NCBI GenBank assembly: GCA_964436165.1
Contig: CAYTBY010000004.1
Location: 1-58,796, forward strand
Source of the DNA: 2-01-FULL-39-28 sp964436165
Lineage (GTDB): Bacteria > Patescibacteriota > Minisyncoccia > 2-02-FULL-40-12 > GWA2-44-9
Direction: 5' to 3'
Length of the DNA: 58,796 bases
In this document: in pieces, positions 25,320 through 33,791 of the stretch
Position numbering within the stretch: the stretch's first letter is position 1
How the letters are laid out: every line of letters begins with the position of its first letter
Translations under genes and position numbers: made by a program
The notes under the pieces: generated by a model
Databases searched by the model: none
Seen by the model: only the letters and a program-made list of their open reading frames with translations
What the model was told of the DNA's origin: nothing

Positions 25320-27839
25320 CTAACTTTTCCCTGACAGCTTCTCCATCGGCGGAATATACCTCCTTAACAACAATGAATTCGTCACCACCGAGACCGAACT
25401 GAAGGCCATCGCGAATCCGGCGATTTCGGGACGGAGCGTAGCCTGTGAGAAGTTAAAGAATATCTGGCCGAACTGACCCCCTGACTGAGCAATACTCAAA
25501 ACCCATTCTGCCGGCACGCCAAGCGAGGCTTGAGTAAATATCAAATGGGCACCAGCCGCAATAGGAATCGCCACCACATTATATATAAAAGCCCAGAAAA
25601 GATTTTGCCAAACTTTTACGATCGTCCTGCCGGAAAGCTGAATCGCCGTTACAACATCGCGCAGATCATCTTTGACTAAAACAACTTCTCCGGTTTGAAC
25701 AGCAACATCGGTTCCTGAACCGACGGCAATACCAAGATTCGATTGGGCTAAGGCCGGCGAATCATTTATACCATCACCAACCATTGCCACAGTTCTCCCC
25801 TCTTCCTGTAATTTTTTAATGACCTCGACTTTCTGACTTGGCAAAACCTTTGCAAGTACCCTATCAATTCCGACCTCTCTGGCTATGGCTTCGGCGGTCT
25901 TGGCATTGTCACCCGTTATCATCACGATTTCTTTTTTCATTTTCTTGAGTGCTTGAATGGCTTCTTTAGCAAAAGGCTTCAAGGTGTCCGCCATAGCGAT
26001 TATAGCGACTGGTTTCCAACCTGCCCCGACACCATTCGGGTCGTCGGGGGCGCCATTCTGATTCATTGCCAAGAATACAACTGTCTTAGCTTCGTTCTGT
26101 AATTTCTCAAAAGTGCCTGAATGCTCCTCAACATTAATTCCTAAATTTTTCATAAAGCCGTCGTTACCCAAAGCCACAATAGAACCGGCAACATTGCCCT
26201 GCACCCCAAATCCGGCAACGGCTTTGAATTCCTTAACTTCCGGTAACTCGCCGATTTCGGCTTTGCCTTTTTCAATGACTGCCCTAGCCAGAGGATGTTC
26301 TGAACCAACCTCAACTGCTGCCGCGAGTTTAATGGCCTCCTTAACGTCAAATCCACCCAAAGGAACAAGATCGGTTACAACCGGCTTGCCGACAGTAAGA
26401 GTGCCGGTTTTATCAAAAGCAACGGCATTGATTCTGTATGCCTTCTCTAAGGCCTCACCACCCTTTAAAATTATCCCGAACTTAGCCGCTCTACCGATAC
26501 CGACAATAAGAGCCGTTGGCGTAGCAAGACCCATTGCACAAGGACAAGAGATCACAAGTACAGCAATCATTCTTATTAATCCCGCCCTGAACGGCAAAGC
26601 GGCAAAGAAATACCAGCCGACAAAAGTTAGAACTGACAGCACAACAACTGCCGGCACAAATGATTCGCTCACTTTATCAACTAGGTCTTGAATTGGCGCT
26701 TTGCGGGCTTGAGCTTCTTCAACCATCGCCACTATCTGATAAAGCAATGTCTCTTTGCCAACCTTAGTTGCCTTAAATTTGAATAATCCTTCCTGGTTAA
26801 CGGTGGCGCCTATTACCTGATCGCCAACGACTCGTTTAACTGGAAATGACTCACCGGTAACAACTTTTTCATCAATATGTGTTTCTCCTTCAACAACAGT
26901 TCCGTCAACAGGAATTTTTTCTCCAGGACGAACAACGATAATTTCTCCCTGAACTAATTGGTCAAGAGGAACGGTCACTTCTTTTCCATCGCGAATAACA
27001 TGAGCTTCTTTGGCTTCGAGTTTTAATAATTCCTTAATTGCTTCCGAAGCCCTGCCTTTAGCAACCGCTTCAAAATATCTGCCTAATAATATAAAGAATA
27101 ACAAAGCCGCCGAAGACTCCCAGAAAGGATGATCAATGTTGAAAAATAAGAATCCGATAGCGCTATACAAATATGCGGCTGTAGTCCCAAGAACAACTAA
27201 GACATCCATATTGGCTGAACCGACACGGACAGAAGTAAATGAGTTGCGGTAAAATGGCCAGGCAATAATGAATTGAATAGGAGTTGAAAGTACCCAGTAA
27301 ATATAGTTTAAATCTACCCTGAACGGCGGATTAAAAACATCGATAAAAGTACCTGCGAACCACTTCATCGGCTGAGCAACGAGCCAGAAAATATATCCCG
27401 TAATAAGCGAACCATAGGCCATAAACCCTGAGCCAGAAAGCTGGGGCTGTCTCTGGGCTATAAAATCAAATAGCTCATGGACGTGAGTCACATTGAACAT
27501 GTGAATCGCCATGTAATAAAAGATGATGGGAAAAGCCAGGATAAATGCCGCTCGAACCCGCCGCTTTGCCTCTTCGGTGGCAATTGCCTCTTTTTTCTCT
27601 TCTTCCTCGGCTGAAAAACCTTTTTCACCCGGCCGCATCAAATCATAACCCAGTTTGTTTATTAGCTCGTCTATCTTCTCCAATGTTATCTTGTTCTCAT
27701 CAAACTCAATAACGGTCTTTTCAGACCCATAACTTGTCTTTATAGACACCACGCCCGCCTGCTTGCCCACAAGTTTATCAATTAAAATTGAACAACTTGC
27801 GCAGTGCATTTTCTTAACTTTTAGAACTACTTTAGTCAT
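25320..27839 (-). CDS. copA: Copper-translocating P1B-type ATPase
   Basis: This 839-aa enzyme has an N-terminal HMA domain (KKMHCASC), a set of membrane helices, the ion-binding SCPCAMGLATPTA in the membrane, the phosphorylation motif DKTGTLT, SEHPLA in the nucleotide-binding domain and MVGDGINDSPAL. The CPC motif makes it a Cu(I)-type P1B-1 pump that exports copper at the cost of ATP. A palindromic element adds NGAPDDPNGVGAG in the nucleotide-binding half, near residue 600. Cupredoxin, Met/His-rich and CcdA-like genes lie upstream on the same strand. Confidence 0.95.
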   Translation of the reverse strand: MTKVVLKVKKMHCASCSILIDKLVGKQAGVVSIKTSYGSEKTVIEFDENKITLEKIDELINKLGYDLMRPGEKGFSAEEEEKKEAIATEEAKRRVRAAFILAFPIIFYYMAIHMFNVTHVHELFDFIAQRQPQLSGSGFMAYGSLITGYIFWLVAQPMKWFAGTFIDVFNPPFRVDLNYIYWVLSTPIQFIIAWPFYRNSFTSVRVGSANMDVLVVLGTTAAYLYSAIGFLFFNIDHPFWESSAALLFFILLGRYFEAVAKGRASEAIKELLKLEAKEAHVIRDGKEVTVPLDQLVQGEIIVVRPGEKIPVDGTVVEGETHIDEKVVTGESFPVKRVVGDQVIGATVNQEGLFKFKATKVGKETLLYQIVAMVEEAQARKAPIQDLVDKVSESFVPAVVVLSVLTFVGWYFFAALPFRAGLIRMIAVLVISCPCAMGLATPTALIVGIGRAAKFGIILKGGEALEKAYRINAVAFDKTGTLTVGKPVVTDLVPLGGFDVKEAIKLAAAVEVGSEHPLARAVIEKGKAEIGELPEVKEFKAVAGFGVQGNVAGSIVALGNDGFMKNLGINVEEHSGTFEKLQNEAKTVVFLAMNQNGAPDDPNGVGAGWKPVAIIAMADTLKPFAKEAIQALKKMKKEIVMITGDNAKTAEAIAREVGIDRVLAKVLPSQKVEVIKKLQEEGRTVAMVGDGINDSPALAQSNLGIAVGSGTDVAVQTGEVVLVKDDLRDVVTAIQLSGRTIVKVWQNLFWAFIYNVVAIPIAAGAHLIFTQASLGVPAEWVLSIAQSGGQFGQIFFNFSQATLRPEIAGFAMAFSSVSVVTNSLLLRRYIPPMEKLSGKS
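26021..26050. repeat. Palindromic element in copA
   Basis: CTGCCCCGACACCATTCGGG and CGTCGGGGG form a stem read in frame as the Gly/Asp/Pro-rich loop. The ends match the element in dnaK. Confidence 0.6.
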
Positions 27840-27872
27840 ATTTATAAAATTTAATTATTTGTCATGCGGTTC

Positions 27873-28021
27873 GGCAGATATGGATATCCTCTCGCTACCA
27901 TTCGAGCTCCCAGCGAGAGCTCTCATTGCGCTGCTCCCTCGCTCTGTCCCTCGCATATAGGCTCGGGACAACCCTGCCCGCTCGGTCGCAGATGCGCGCT
28001 CCGAGGACATCCATATCTGCC
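27873..28021. repeat. Long stem-loop element, copy 2
   Basis: GGCAGATATGGATATCCTC and GAGGACATCCATATCTGCC bound a 149-bp element whose interior starts TCGCTACCATTCGAGCTCCC, like the element at 8544. It lies just upstream of copA and overlaps several spurious frames. Confidence 0.65.
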
Positions 28022-28100
28022 TTACATTCACGATTTTTTAAATCACAATTTTCGAAAATAGCACGGAAAGTATTCATTTTTATATCGCCTTATGTACCTA

Positions 28101-28129
28101 TTGACATTTTAATTTTGATTTGATATACT
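28101..28129 (+). promoter_or_regulatory. Promoter of the small-RNA candidate
   Basis: TTGACA and TATACT with a 17-base spacer predict transcription from about 28136, opposite to the copper genes. Confidence 0.75.
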
Positions 28130-28135
28130 GACTGC

Positions 28136-28237
28136 AGGCTGGTTTCTGCAGAGACCGTGCCGATAGGTGTCGTGACTCACGAGTCACGGCTGTCCGTAGG
28201 GTCAGTTACCGCAAGGTACCTGACCCTATTTCATTTT
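28136..28237 (+). ncRNA. Small structured RNA candidate, ~100 nt
   Basis: The predicted transcript holds three hairpins: CTGCAG with CTGCAG, GTCGTGACT with AGTCACGGC around a CACG loop, and GGGTCAG/CTGACCC capped by a GCAA (GNRA) tetraloop. The last stem is followed by TATTTCATTTT and may also terminate transcription. No long coding frame is present. I do not recognise it as SRP, 6S or tRNA. It sits between copA and the cupredoxin gene on the opposite strand. Confidence 0.6.
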
Positions 28238-28397
28238 ATGGGGTTGAACTTACACTTTCTTTCGGTGGTCGAACCCCCGGCCCTTTAAATGCCGAATGTT
28301 CTGCCCATAGTTCATATCCATCTTGTTTATCTTGGAACTGTGAATACATGTTCAGTATACTAATTTGATTAATTTAATCGGCATTCTAAAGAGCGGG

Positions 28398-28459
28398 GTC
28401 AGACAACATTACTGTGCTCGTTCGCCTTTTGGCTCACTGCGCTCAGATGGTTGTCTGAC
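28398..28459. repeat. Stem-loop element, copy 3, at the cupredoxin 3' end
   Basis: GTCAGACAAC and GTTGTCTGAC flank a GTGCTCGTTCGCC...CACTGCGCTC interior of the same style as copies 1 and 2. The element supplies the last ~16 codons and the stop of the cupredoxin gene. Confidence 0.6.
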
Positions 28460-28867
28460 TTTAATCACCCCTATCATGTCGAAATGGGTTCGTTTAACTC
28501 CGTCAACTTCTCCTTCTCCGCAGGGAACTGAACAGTAATACGGGAAATCGCCAACCTGGGTTACAACAAATTCAACATTTATCGTGGCATTGGCTGGCAT
28601 TCTTTGTGATACTCCGAATGCGTCAATGGCAATCCCATGGTCATATTCGTCCTCATTAATTATTTCGAGCTTGACTCTATCTCCTCTATCAACCTCGATA
28701 ACTTCCGGCGTCCACCGCCACTCGTCTTTATCAGCTGTTATTGTAAAATTCCTGACCACGCCCGTCTCAACCGGCCTGTCAGCTTCGGACAATAAAACAG
28801 TGCGGTAAAATATCCCGCCTCCGATGATTAAGATTGTGATACCGATTAGAATGAAGTACTTATTCAT
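28409..28867 (-). CDS. Membrane-anchored cupredoxin with a CuA-type site
   Basis: One N-terminal membrane helix (residues 5-25) anchors a cupredoxin domain. An upstream His (DHGIAID) and the C-terminal ligand loop YCSVPCGEGEVDGVKRTHFDM give the H...CxxxC...H..M pattern of the CuA centre in cytochrome-oxidase subunit II and N2O reductase. The domain would accept or bind copper and electrons outside the membrane. No cytochrome oxidase subunit I is visible, so a respiratory role is unlikely; copper handling is a better guess. The C-terminal tail is encoded by a stem-loop repeat. Confidence 0.8.
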   Translation of the reverse strand: MNKYFILIGITILIIGGGIFYRTVLLSEADRPVETGVVRNFTITADKDEWRWTPEVIEVDRGDRVKLEIINEDEYDHGIAIDAFGVSQRMPANATINVEFVVTQVGDFPYYCSVPCGEGEVDGVKRTHFDMIGVIKVRQPSERSEPKGERAQ

Positions 28868-28890
28868 ATCGTTCGCTATCGCTCACAATA

Positions 28891-28970
28891 TAATGCGAAT
28901 CTACGAATCTATGCGAATGCCGCAAATATTTATTCGTAGTATTCGCATGTCATTCGTAGATTTACGTTAC
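28891..28970. repeat. 80-bp hairpin repeat, copy 1
   Basis: The element starts TAATGCGAATCTACGAATCT and ends AGATTTACGTTAC, and folds on itself. The second copy lies at 30294. It provides the stop codon of the Met/His-rich gene, so it is the 3' end of that message. Confidence 0.8.
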
Positions 28971-30289
28971 TTAGCTTTAGCTGTCACATCCTCTGGTTTA
29001 ACTTTTAAATAATTATTTACCCACCAGCTCAATCCGGCTATTAACAGTACGGATACTAAGAGCAACCCCCACCATTGAGACATCGGAAACGGGGCTTTTT
29101 CTTCTACCTGGATCCAAAATTCAGCAAGTATCGCTTCACCTGCCGGCAGTTCTGTCCCTTCCGGCCTGAATTGGGCAAATGCCTTATACAAACCGGCTTC
29201 GGGAAAAGTAACCGCGAAGGATATAACCTCATCAGCTCCTGGAGTCGTTTGATGTTCTTCGGTTGCCCCAGCTGGTTCATCTTCCACCCCGCCATGAGCC
29301 AAGGCGATATTTATCAATTTTGGCGCTTGCGAATGCTCGTGTCCAGCCGGATGAGTATGAATGAATTGCTTGAGGTCATCTTTTATCAAAACCAGGTGCA
29401 TCTGGGCGCCGAGGTAGTTCTCAACCGTCACTTCCTGACCAGTCAGGGTATGAATATCAAAAGAAAGTTCAACTTCTCGATTCTTAACTACCGTATCAGA
29501 TGATATCAAGGAAACTTGGTAATCCCCGGTAATAACATTCCTGGAGAAAGAAACCTTCTTGCCCTCCGAAGCCTCGGCGAAGGAGGGTTTTTCTTCTTTG
29601 GGACCCTGGCCATTAACATTAACTTCGGGATGGCCAAAAGTGTGGTCAGTACCGTCTTTCTTTATCGAAGACCATATTTTATAAAGCCCTGGTTTTTTAA
29701 AAGTATGCTCAACGCTGAAGATCGAAGGGTTGTCAGCTAAAAATTCGGGGTGAATATGGAAATACTCGTTCATATCCGAACGCAGACCAACAACATGCAT
29801 CAGTTTCGTATGCTCTATCTGAAGCTGGCTAGCTAACACCGGAACATTACCGGGTTTTGTGTTAACAAAAAAGTCTAGGTTCAAGGCGGTTCCAACATTG
29901 TAAGGCACAGGGCTTATGTTCAAATTTACTGCAAGCCCTTCCTTAACCTCATTTTCCTCATGGTAACGGTTTTCTCCATTGGCTTCGTGGCCAGCCCCTT
30001 CGTCTTCCTTCATCATGCCGGAAGATTCCATATGCCCGTTCTCATGCTCTTCTTCCATCATACCAGTAGCAACCGGTTTTGGGGTTGTACTATCATGGCC
30101 ATGAGGCTGGCTTTCATCAATCGGCATACCCGTCAGAGCATCATGGGGAATCATGGACTGATTCAAAAACATAGTCGGCAAATAATAAACAAAGGTGATT
30201 ATAAGCAAGAACGAAAAAACCACCAGCCACCAGAAGTGCCATTGCCTAAATTTATCTAATGCCGATTTTGGGAATTCGCTTTCGCTCAT
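28967..30289 (-). CDS. Membrane-anchored Met/His-rich protein, probable copper binder
   Basis: I chose the ATG of MSESEFPKSALDKF as start; the longer frame runs into a hairpin repeat. One N-terminal helix (about residues 18-42) and one C-terminal helix (about 410-432) flank an extracytoplasmic region. This has a Met/His-rich low-complexity stretch (HENGHMESSGMMKEDE) and two beta-sandwich-like segments with HIHPEF and HTHPAGHEH. The His-Met content and the neighbours indicate copper binding at the cell surface. A palindromic insert reads PSFAEASEGK near residue 248. No family name is certain. Confidence 0.65.
   Translation of the reverse strand: MSESEFPKSALDKFRQWHFWWLVVFSFLLIITFVYYLPTMFLNQSMIPHDALTGMPIDESQPHGHDSTTPKPVATGMMEEEHENGHMESSGMMKEDEGAGHEANGENRYHEENEVKEGLAVNLNISPVPYNVGTALNLDFFVNTKPGNVPVLASQLQIEHTKLMHVVGLRSDMNEYFHIHPEFLADNPSIFSVEHTFKKPGLYKIWSSIKKDGTDHTFGHPEVNVNGQGPKEEKPSFAEASEGKKVSFSRNVITGDYQVSLISSDTVVKNREVELSFDIHTLTGQEVTVENYLGAQMHLVLIKDDLKQFIHTHPAGHEHSQAPKLINIALAHGGVEDEPAGATEEHQTTPGADEVISFAVTFPEAGLYKAFAQFRPEGTELPAGEAILAEFWIQVEEKAPFPMSQWWGLLLVSVLLIAGLSWWVNNYLKVKPEDVTAKAK
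29561..29587. repeat. PSFAEASEGK palindromic element
   Basis: GCCCTCCGAAGCCTCGGCGA plus AGGAGGG is the same element as in the gene at 201 (position 587) and encodes the same peptide there and here. Confidence 0.7.
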
Positions 30290-30293
30290 AATA

Positions 30294-30373
30294 TAACGCG
30301 AATCTACAAATCTATACGAATGCTGCAAATATTTATTCGTGGTATTCGCATGTCATTCGTAGATTTGCGTTAC
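30294..30373. repeat. 80-bp hairpin repeat, copy 2
   Basis: It has the same length as the copy at 28891 and differs at about eight positions. It abuts the stop of the CcdA-like gene, so both copies sit at the 3' end of a reading frame in the same operon. Confidence 0.8.
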
Positions 30374-31471
30374 TCAATGTTTCTCGACTTTTATCTCCAT
30401 CTTGTAGTGTTCCCGAAAAAACCACCACCACAAAGGCAAAAGCCATAAGAAAACCAAAGCCCAGCTTCCGCCACTAAGCGGTAAGCCGAATAAACCTTCT
30501 CCCGTCTCCATGCCATGAGCATGGCCACCCTTGGAAGTTCCGATACGATTCCCTACCGTGTCTAAAAGTACCTCTTCCTGGGTTATTTGCTCGAGCACAG
30601 TGTGCTGACCAGAATTTACCCACCAATCATGCGTAAATAATCCTAAAACAAGTATAAACCCTGCCACAAATATCATCATCCACGCCGTAGCTTTTTCTAC
30701 TTTTTCACGATGAGCCGAAAGCCAACTCAAACCATTCACTCCGAGAATTCCTAAAAGGGCGAGAAGTAACAGGGGTAAGACGCGTGCAACTGCATGAACA
30801 AAGAATAAAGACCAGCCGTAGAAAATATTACCGGATCTGGCTATTTCTAAAAATATGAGAGGCGTGGCAGGATGAGGACAACCGATACCGATATTTCCAA
30901 GGAATAAACCAAGCAGAAGCGCCTTAACATAATCTTTTTTCTCCTGAATTATCTTCGGCGCCGCACCGGAATATGTCGGCATTTTTAATTTGATGAGTCC
31001 TAGTTCACCAAGAGCAAACAAATAAGCAATGATACCGGCTATAAAATACAGCCAATTTTTCATTCCTTCTGCCTGAACACCGAAAGAAGTTATAAAAGTT
31101 TTTCCTATAATAGCTGCCAGTACTCCATACATGCTCAATGTAATTGCTACGCCAGCCCCAAAAGCGATTGCCATTCCCAATCCTTTGATCGGTCCCTTTC
31201 CCATTGATAATGGCACTATTACGAAAGCTAAAGGAAAAGTGCACGGCAAAACTATCATTGTCAGACCCATTGCATAACTAAAAAGATACCAACCCATACC
31301 CTCCACCTGACCCGAAGAGCCAAAGAATGCCCAGACCAAACCCATACCTATGACGGCTGCCAATCCAAAAACTAAAGCTATGATCCAATGCCGGGCCTGG
31401 GAAGATACGACAACAGCATCTACTGCTTGAGATGACTGTATTGTTTCTTGTGTTTTAATTTCTTCTGGCAT
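30374..31471 (-). CDS. CcdA/DsbD-like thiol or metal transporter
   Basis: This 365-aa protein has about eight membrane helices. VLPCTFPLAFVIVPL and GIGCPHPATPL place paired Cys-Pro motifs in helices 1 and 4, like the redox pair of CcdA, which moves electrons across the membrane. A His-rich loop (GGHAHGME) lies near residue 320. It sits between the Met/His-rich gene and a DoxX-like gene. Whether it carries electrons or metal is not decided by sequence. Confidence 0.7.
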   Translation of the reverse strand: MPEEIKTQETIQSSQAVDAVVVSSQARHWIIALVFGLAAVIGMGLVWAFFGSSGQVEGMGWYLFSYAMGLTMIVLPCTFPLAFVIVPLSMGKGPIKGLGMAIAFGAGVAITLSMYGVLAAIIGKTFITSFGVQAEGMKNWLYFIAGIIAYLFALGELGLIKLKMPTYSGAAPKIIQEKKDYVKALLLGLFLGNIGIGCPHPATPLIFLEIARSGNIFYGWSLFFVHAVARVLPLLLLALLGILGVNGLSWLSAHREKVEKATAWMMIFVAGFILVLGLFTHDWWVNSGQHTVLEQITQEEVLLDTVGNRIGTSKGGHAHGMETGEGLFGLPLSGGSWALVFLWLLPLWWWFFREHYKMEIKVEKH

Positions 31472-31479
31472 CTTTAATT

Positions 31480-31573
31480 TTCAATTTTTAATTTAAAATT
31501 TTCAATCAATTTTCAATGACTAATTTAAAAATTTAAAATTCAATAAAAATTAAAAATTCTAAATTAAAAATTT
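31480..31573. repeat. AT-rich interspersed repeat, copy 2
   Basis: Inverted relative to the copy at 7601, with long runs of identity (TCATTGAAAATTGATTG). It sits in the DoxX/CcdA gap. Confidence 0.75.
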
Positions 31574-32093
31574 ACTGCTTTCCTATAAACTGATCAAATG
31601 TCTGGACTAGAGGCTCACCTTCTTTGACTGGCTCGTTCTCGGCTTTGTTGTGGGTTGTAGGTTGCAAGTTGCCCCGGTTGAAAGTTTCCTTAAATCCTCC
31701 GTTTAAAATTAAAAATAATGCCAACCCCCCGCCCAGCAAACCAATATCCCTGAAAGTTACAGCATCAATAGGAATTATGAAAAGAATAGCCACCATTTCT
31801 AAAGCTGTAAGTCCGGCCACCCATTTCGTATATTTCTTTGGCAAAAACCAGGCAAGAAGAATAGCTGCAAAAATAATTTCTATTACGCCTTGAACCATCA
31901 AAAAACCCTTCATTATTTCTGGTTTGGTCAGATCTGCCTGCATTGTTGCCGGAAACCACTTGAATACCGGCCTCAAAGCCCAAAACCATGCCGTCGGATG
32001 CCGAACAATATCAATTCCAGAATATAAATACATCACGCCCAAACCAGCGCGCAAAGCCCATTCGGGAGTAAGTTTTGATAAAAATTTATTCAT
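31572..32093 (-). CDS. DoxX-like membrane protein
   Basis: This 173-aa protein has four hydrophobic helices and the DoxX-type start WALRAGLGVMYLYSGIDIV. DoxX proteins occur with thiol-redox partners, and a thioredoxin-like gene lies two genes upstream. The C-terminal 30 residues are polar. It is in one operon with the short membrane gene and the thioredoxin-like gene. Confidence 0.75.
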   Translation of the reverse strand: MNKFLSKLTPEWALRAGLGVMYLYSGIDIVRHPTAWFWALRPVFKWFPATMQADLTKPEIMKGFLMVQGVIEIIFAAILLAWFLPKKYTKWVAGLTALEMVAILFIIPIDAVTFRDIGLLGGGLALFLILNGGFKETFNRGNLQPTTHNKAENEPVKEGEPLVQTFDQFIGKQ

Positions 32094-32097
32094 TAAT

Positions 32098-32223
32098 TTA
32101 CCAAAACATCCAAGGTTTATTTAATTCTTTTTCGACCCAAAAAAATATCATTAAAAGGACGCCGATAACAACTCCTGATACGACAAGACCCGTTATTAAA
32201 TCGTTAATATCAATTTTTTTCAT
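32098..32223 (-). CDS. Small single-helix membrane protein
   Basis: This 41-aa frame (MKKIDINDLITGLVVSGVVI, then a Phe/Trp-ended tail) has one membrane helix. Its ATG overlaps the stop of the thioredoxin-like gene (ATGA), and its stop lies just before the DoxX gene. The tight packing supports it as real. Function is unknown. Confidence 0.6.
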   Translation of the reverse strand: MKKIDINDLITGLVVSGVVIGVLLMIFFWVEKELNKPWMFW

Positions 32224-32489
32224 TCTTTTGATAATTCTTTTAATTTTTCGACAAATTCTTTTTGATTAACTCCGCCAGTGCTAAAAAGCTCGCCGTTCAA
32301 GATAATTCCCGGCGAGGCGAATATCATATATTTCTGGACCATTGCCTGGCCTTCCGGGGTTACAACGCTTAATTCTTTGAAGGTTACGTTCGGCCAGTCC
32401 TTCTCTATTGTATGCCAAAAGGCGCGAAAAGCCGCACAATGCTGACATCCCGGAGAAGATAGCTCTTCCAATACAATAGGTTTAGCCAT
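32220..32489 (-). CDS. Thioredoxin-like small protein
   Basis: This 89-aa protein has the redox motif SPGCQHCAAF (CxxC) at residues 15-18 and a cis-Pro segment FASPGIILNG. It is the size of a minimal thioredoxin/glutaredoxin and would reduce disulfides or move metal. It overlaps the following gene by 4 bases. TATAAT lies 7 bases before the ATG. Confidence 0.75.
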   Translation of the reverse strand: MAKPIVLEELSSPGCQHCAAFRAFWHTIEKDWPNVTFKELSVVTPEGQAMVQKYMIFASPGIILNGELFSTGGVNQKEFVEKLKELSKE

Positions 32490-32496
32490 TAGTTAT

Positions 32497-32502
32497 ATTA
32501 TA
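32497..32502 (-). promoter_or_regulatory. -10 box of the thiol/copper operon
   Basis: TATAAT with the ATG 7 bases downstream. No clear -35 or ribosome binding site is visible. It points away from the promoter of the gene at 32593. Confidence 0.5.
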
Positions 32503-32592
32503 GCATTGCTCAACCAAATGACACTGTTGATTATTTTGCCCTTTTTGATATAATAAATGAACAAATTGATCCTTAACAAAAAGGTGGTTATT

Positions 32593-33723
32593 ATGGAAGA
32601 AAACGCTGAGATGACTAGAGAGAAACTTGAATATCTATTTAAACGCAAACACGAACGACCCGGTGATGTATTCATGCAACTACTAAAGCAAAACAGGCCC
32701 GTTGTTTGCGCAAGTGTTTACCATGCAATGGGTGCCAAAGAGGCCCGACTAGTTAAAGAAAAAAGGGCTGCCGTGGGCTTGCCATCTGAATATAACGCAA
32801 TCTATCTTGGTGGATATGCTGTCAGCGGTATGCTCTGGGGTTTGCCGGACAATGGCTTTCATGACCTTTCAATGATGACCTTGGTTGGTAAATTTGTCGT
32901 TTTACAGGCATACCCAATGCCCGTACTAATGGATGCCGAAACTGGTTTTGGTAATGGCACCACTCTCACACGAACAGTTCAAGAATATCATAATCTAGGA
33001 GTTGGTCTTGCTCACATGGAAGATCAGGTTTTTGAAGATCCCTATGATGGTGACGCAACGAGAAGTTGCGGAAACCAGGGCGGGAAGACAACTATATCAA
33101 TAAGGGCAATGGGGAAAAAGGTTAAGTCTTGGTTGGAAACCTCCGATATTATCGGAACATCGATGGGACTTATAGTACGAACTGATTCGCTGACGGCAGT
33201 TGGTGGTGGCATTAAAGAAGTTATCGAACGGGGTAAGCATTACTTGAGTGTTGAAGTAAACGGTCGCCGTCCGATAGGATTTTGGGTCGATGCGTTGATA
33301 AAACCAGAAGAAATTGAGCAACTAAAAACAGAAATGCGCCGATTTGATCCAAATGTTGTGCTGTGTATAAACAACTCACCCAACAAGGATTGGCCCGCCC
33401 ATTACCGCGAATATTACAAACGTGAACCTCCAACTTACGCTGAATTATATGATAATGGCAAGGGATTCAATATTATTCATCATACTATTATGGATATGCG
33501 TGCTCACTTGGAAGCATCCTGGATTACGTTCGAGGATCAGGCAGAAAACGGTAATAAAGCTCTTTATGACCTTCAAGACCGTCAGCGCGGCCGTCCTTAC
33601 GACAACGCACATATTATGACTGATACACACCTCTATCAAGAATATCAGAAGCATATTGGAGGTGAGTCGGCAAAGAAACGATTTGATCAATCAAAAGGTT
33701 TTGGCGGAAAAGAATTAATATAG
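32593..33723 (+). CDS. Isocitrate lyase/PEP mutase superfamily enzyme
   Basis: The start is the ATG with AAGGTGG six bases upstream; an earlier ATG (32557) lacks a site. The metal-binding motif DAETGFGNGTT (residue ~115) and MEDQVF (~141) are typical of the TIM-barrel family that cleaves or rearranges 2-oxo acids. The usual catalytic KKCGH loop appears as RSCGNQGGK, so the substrate is uncertain. The order of motifs and the length agree with isocitrate or methylisocitrate lyase. A TATAAT lies just upstream, with TTGATT 16 bases before it. Confidence 0.75.
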   Translation: MEENAEMTREKLEYLFKRKHERPGDVFMQLLKQNRPVVCASVYHAMGAKEARLVKEKRAAVGLPSEYNAIYLGGYAVSGMLWGLPDNGFHDLSMMTLVGKFVVLQAYPMPVLMDAETGFGNGTTLTRTVQEYHNLGVGLAHMEDQVFEDPYDGDATRSCGNQGGKTTISIRAMGKKVKSWLETSDIIGTSMGLIVRTDSLTAVGGGIKEVIERGKHYLSVEVNGRRPIGFWVDALIKPEEIEQLKTEMRRFDPNVVLCINNSPNKDWPAHYREYYKREPPTYAELYDNGKGFNIIHHTIMDMRAHLEASWITFEDQAENGNKALYDLQDRQRGRPYDNAHIMTDTHLYQEYQKHIGGESAKKRFDQSKGFGGKELI

Positions 33724-33745
33724 ATAATTGTAGATTTTGTCTACA

Positions 33746-33770
33746 ATCAGCCATTAACGGCTGATTTTTA
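33746..33770 (+). terminator. Terminator after the lyase-like gene
   Basis: AATCAGCC-ATTAA-CGGCTGATT followed by TTTA. A second hairpin, ATTGTAGA/TCTACAAT, lies just before it. Confidence 0.6.
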
Positions 33771-33791
33771 ATTTATGCTATAATTCTAAGA

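Noticed and set aside
28255..28345. tRNA-like stretch on the minus strand (GGGGGTTCGACC, anticodon-like TTTAAAG).
   Set aside because: The D and acceptor stems do not form and the anticodon stem has a mismatch; at best a degenerate relic.
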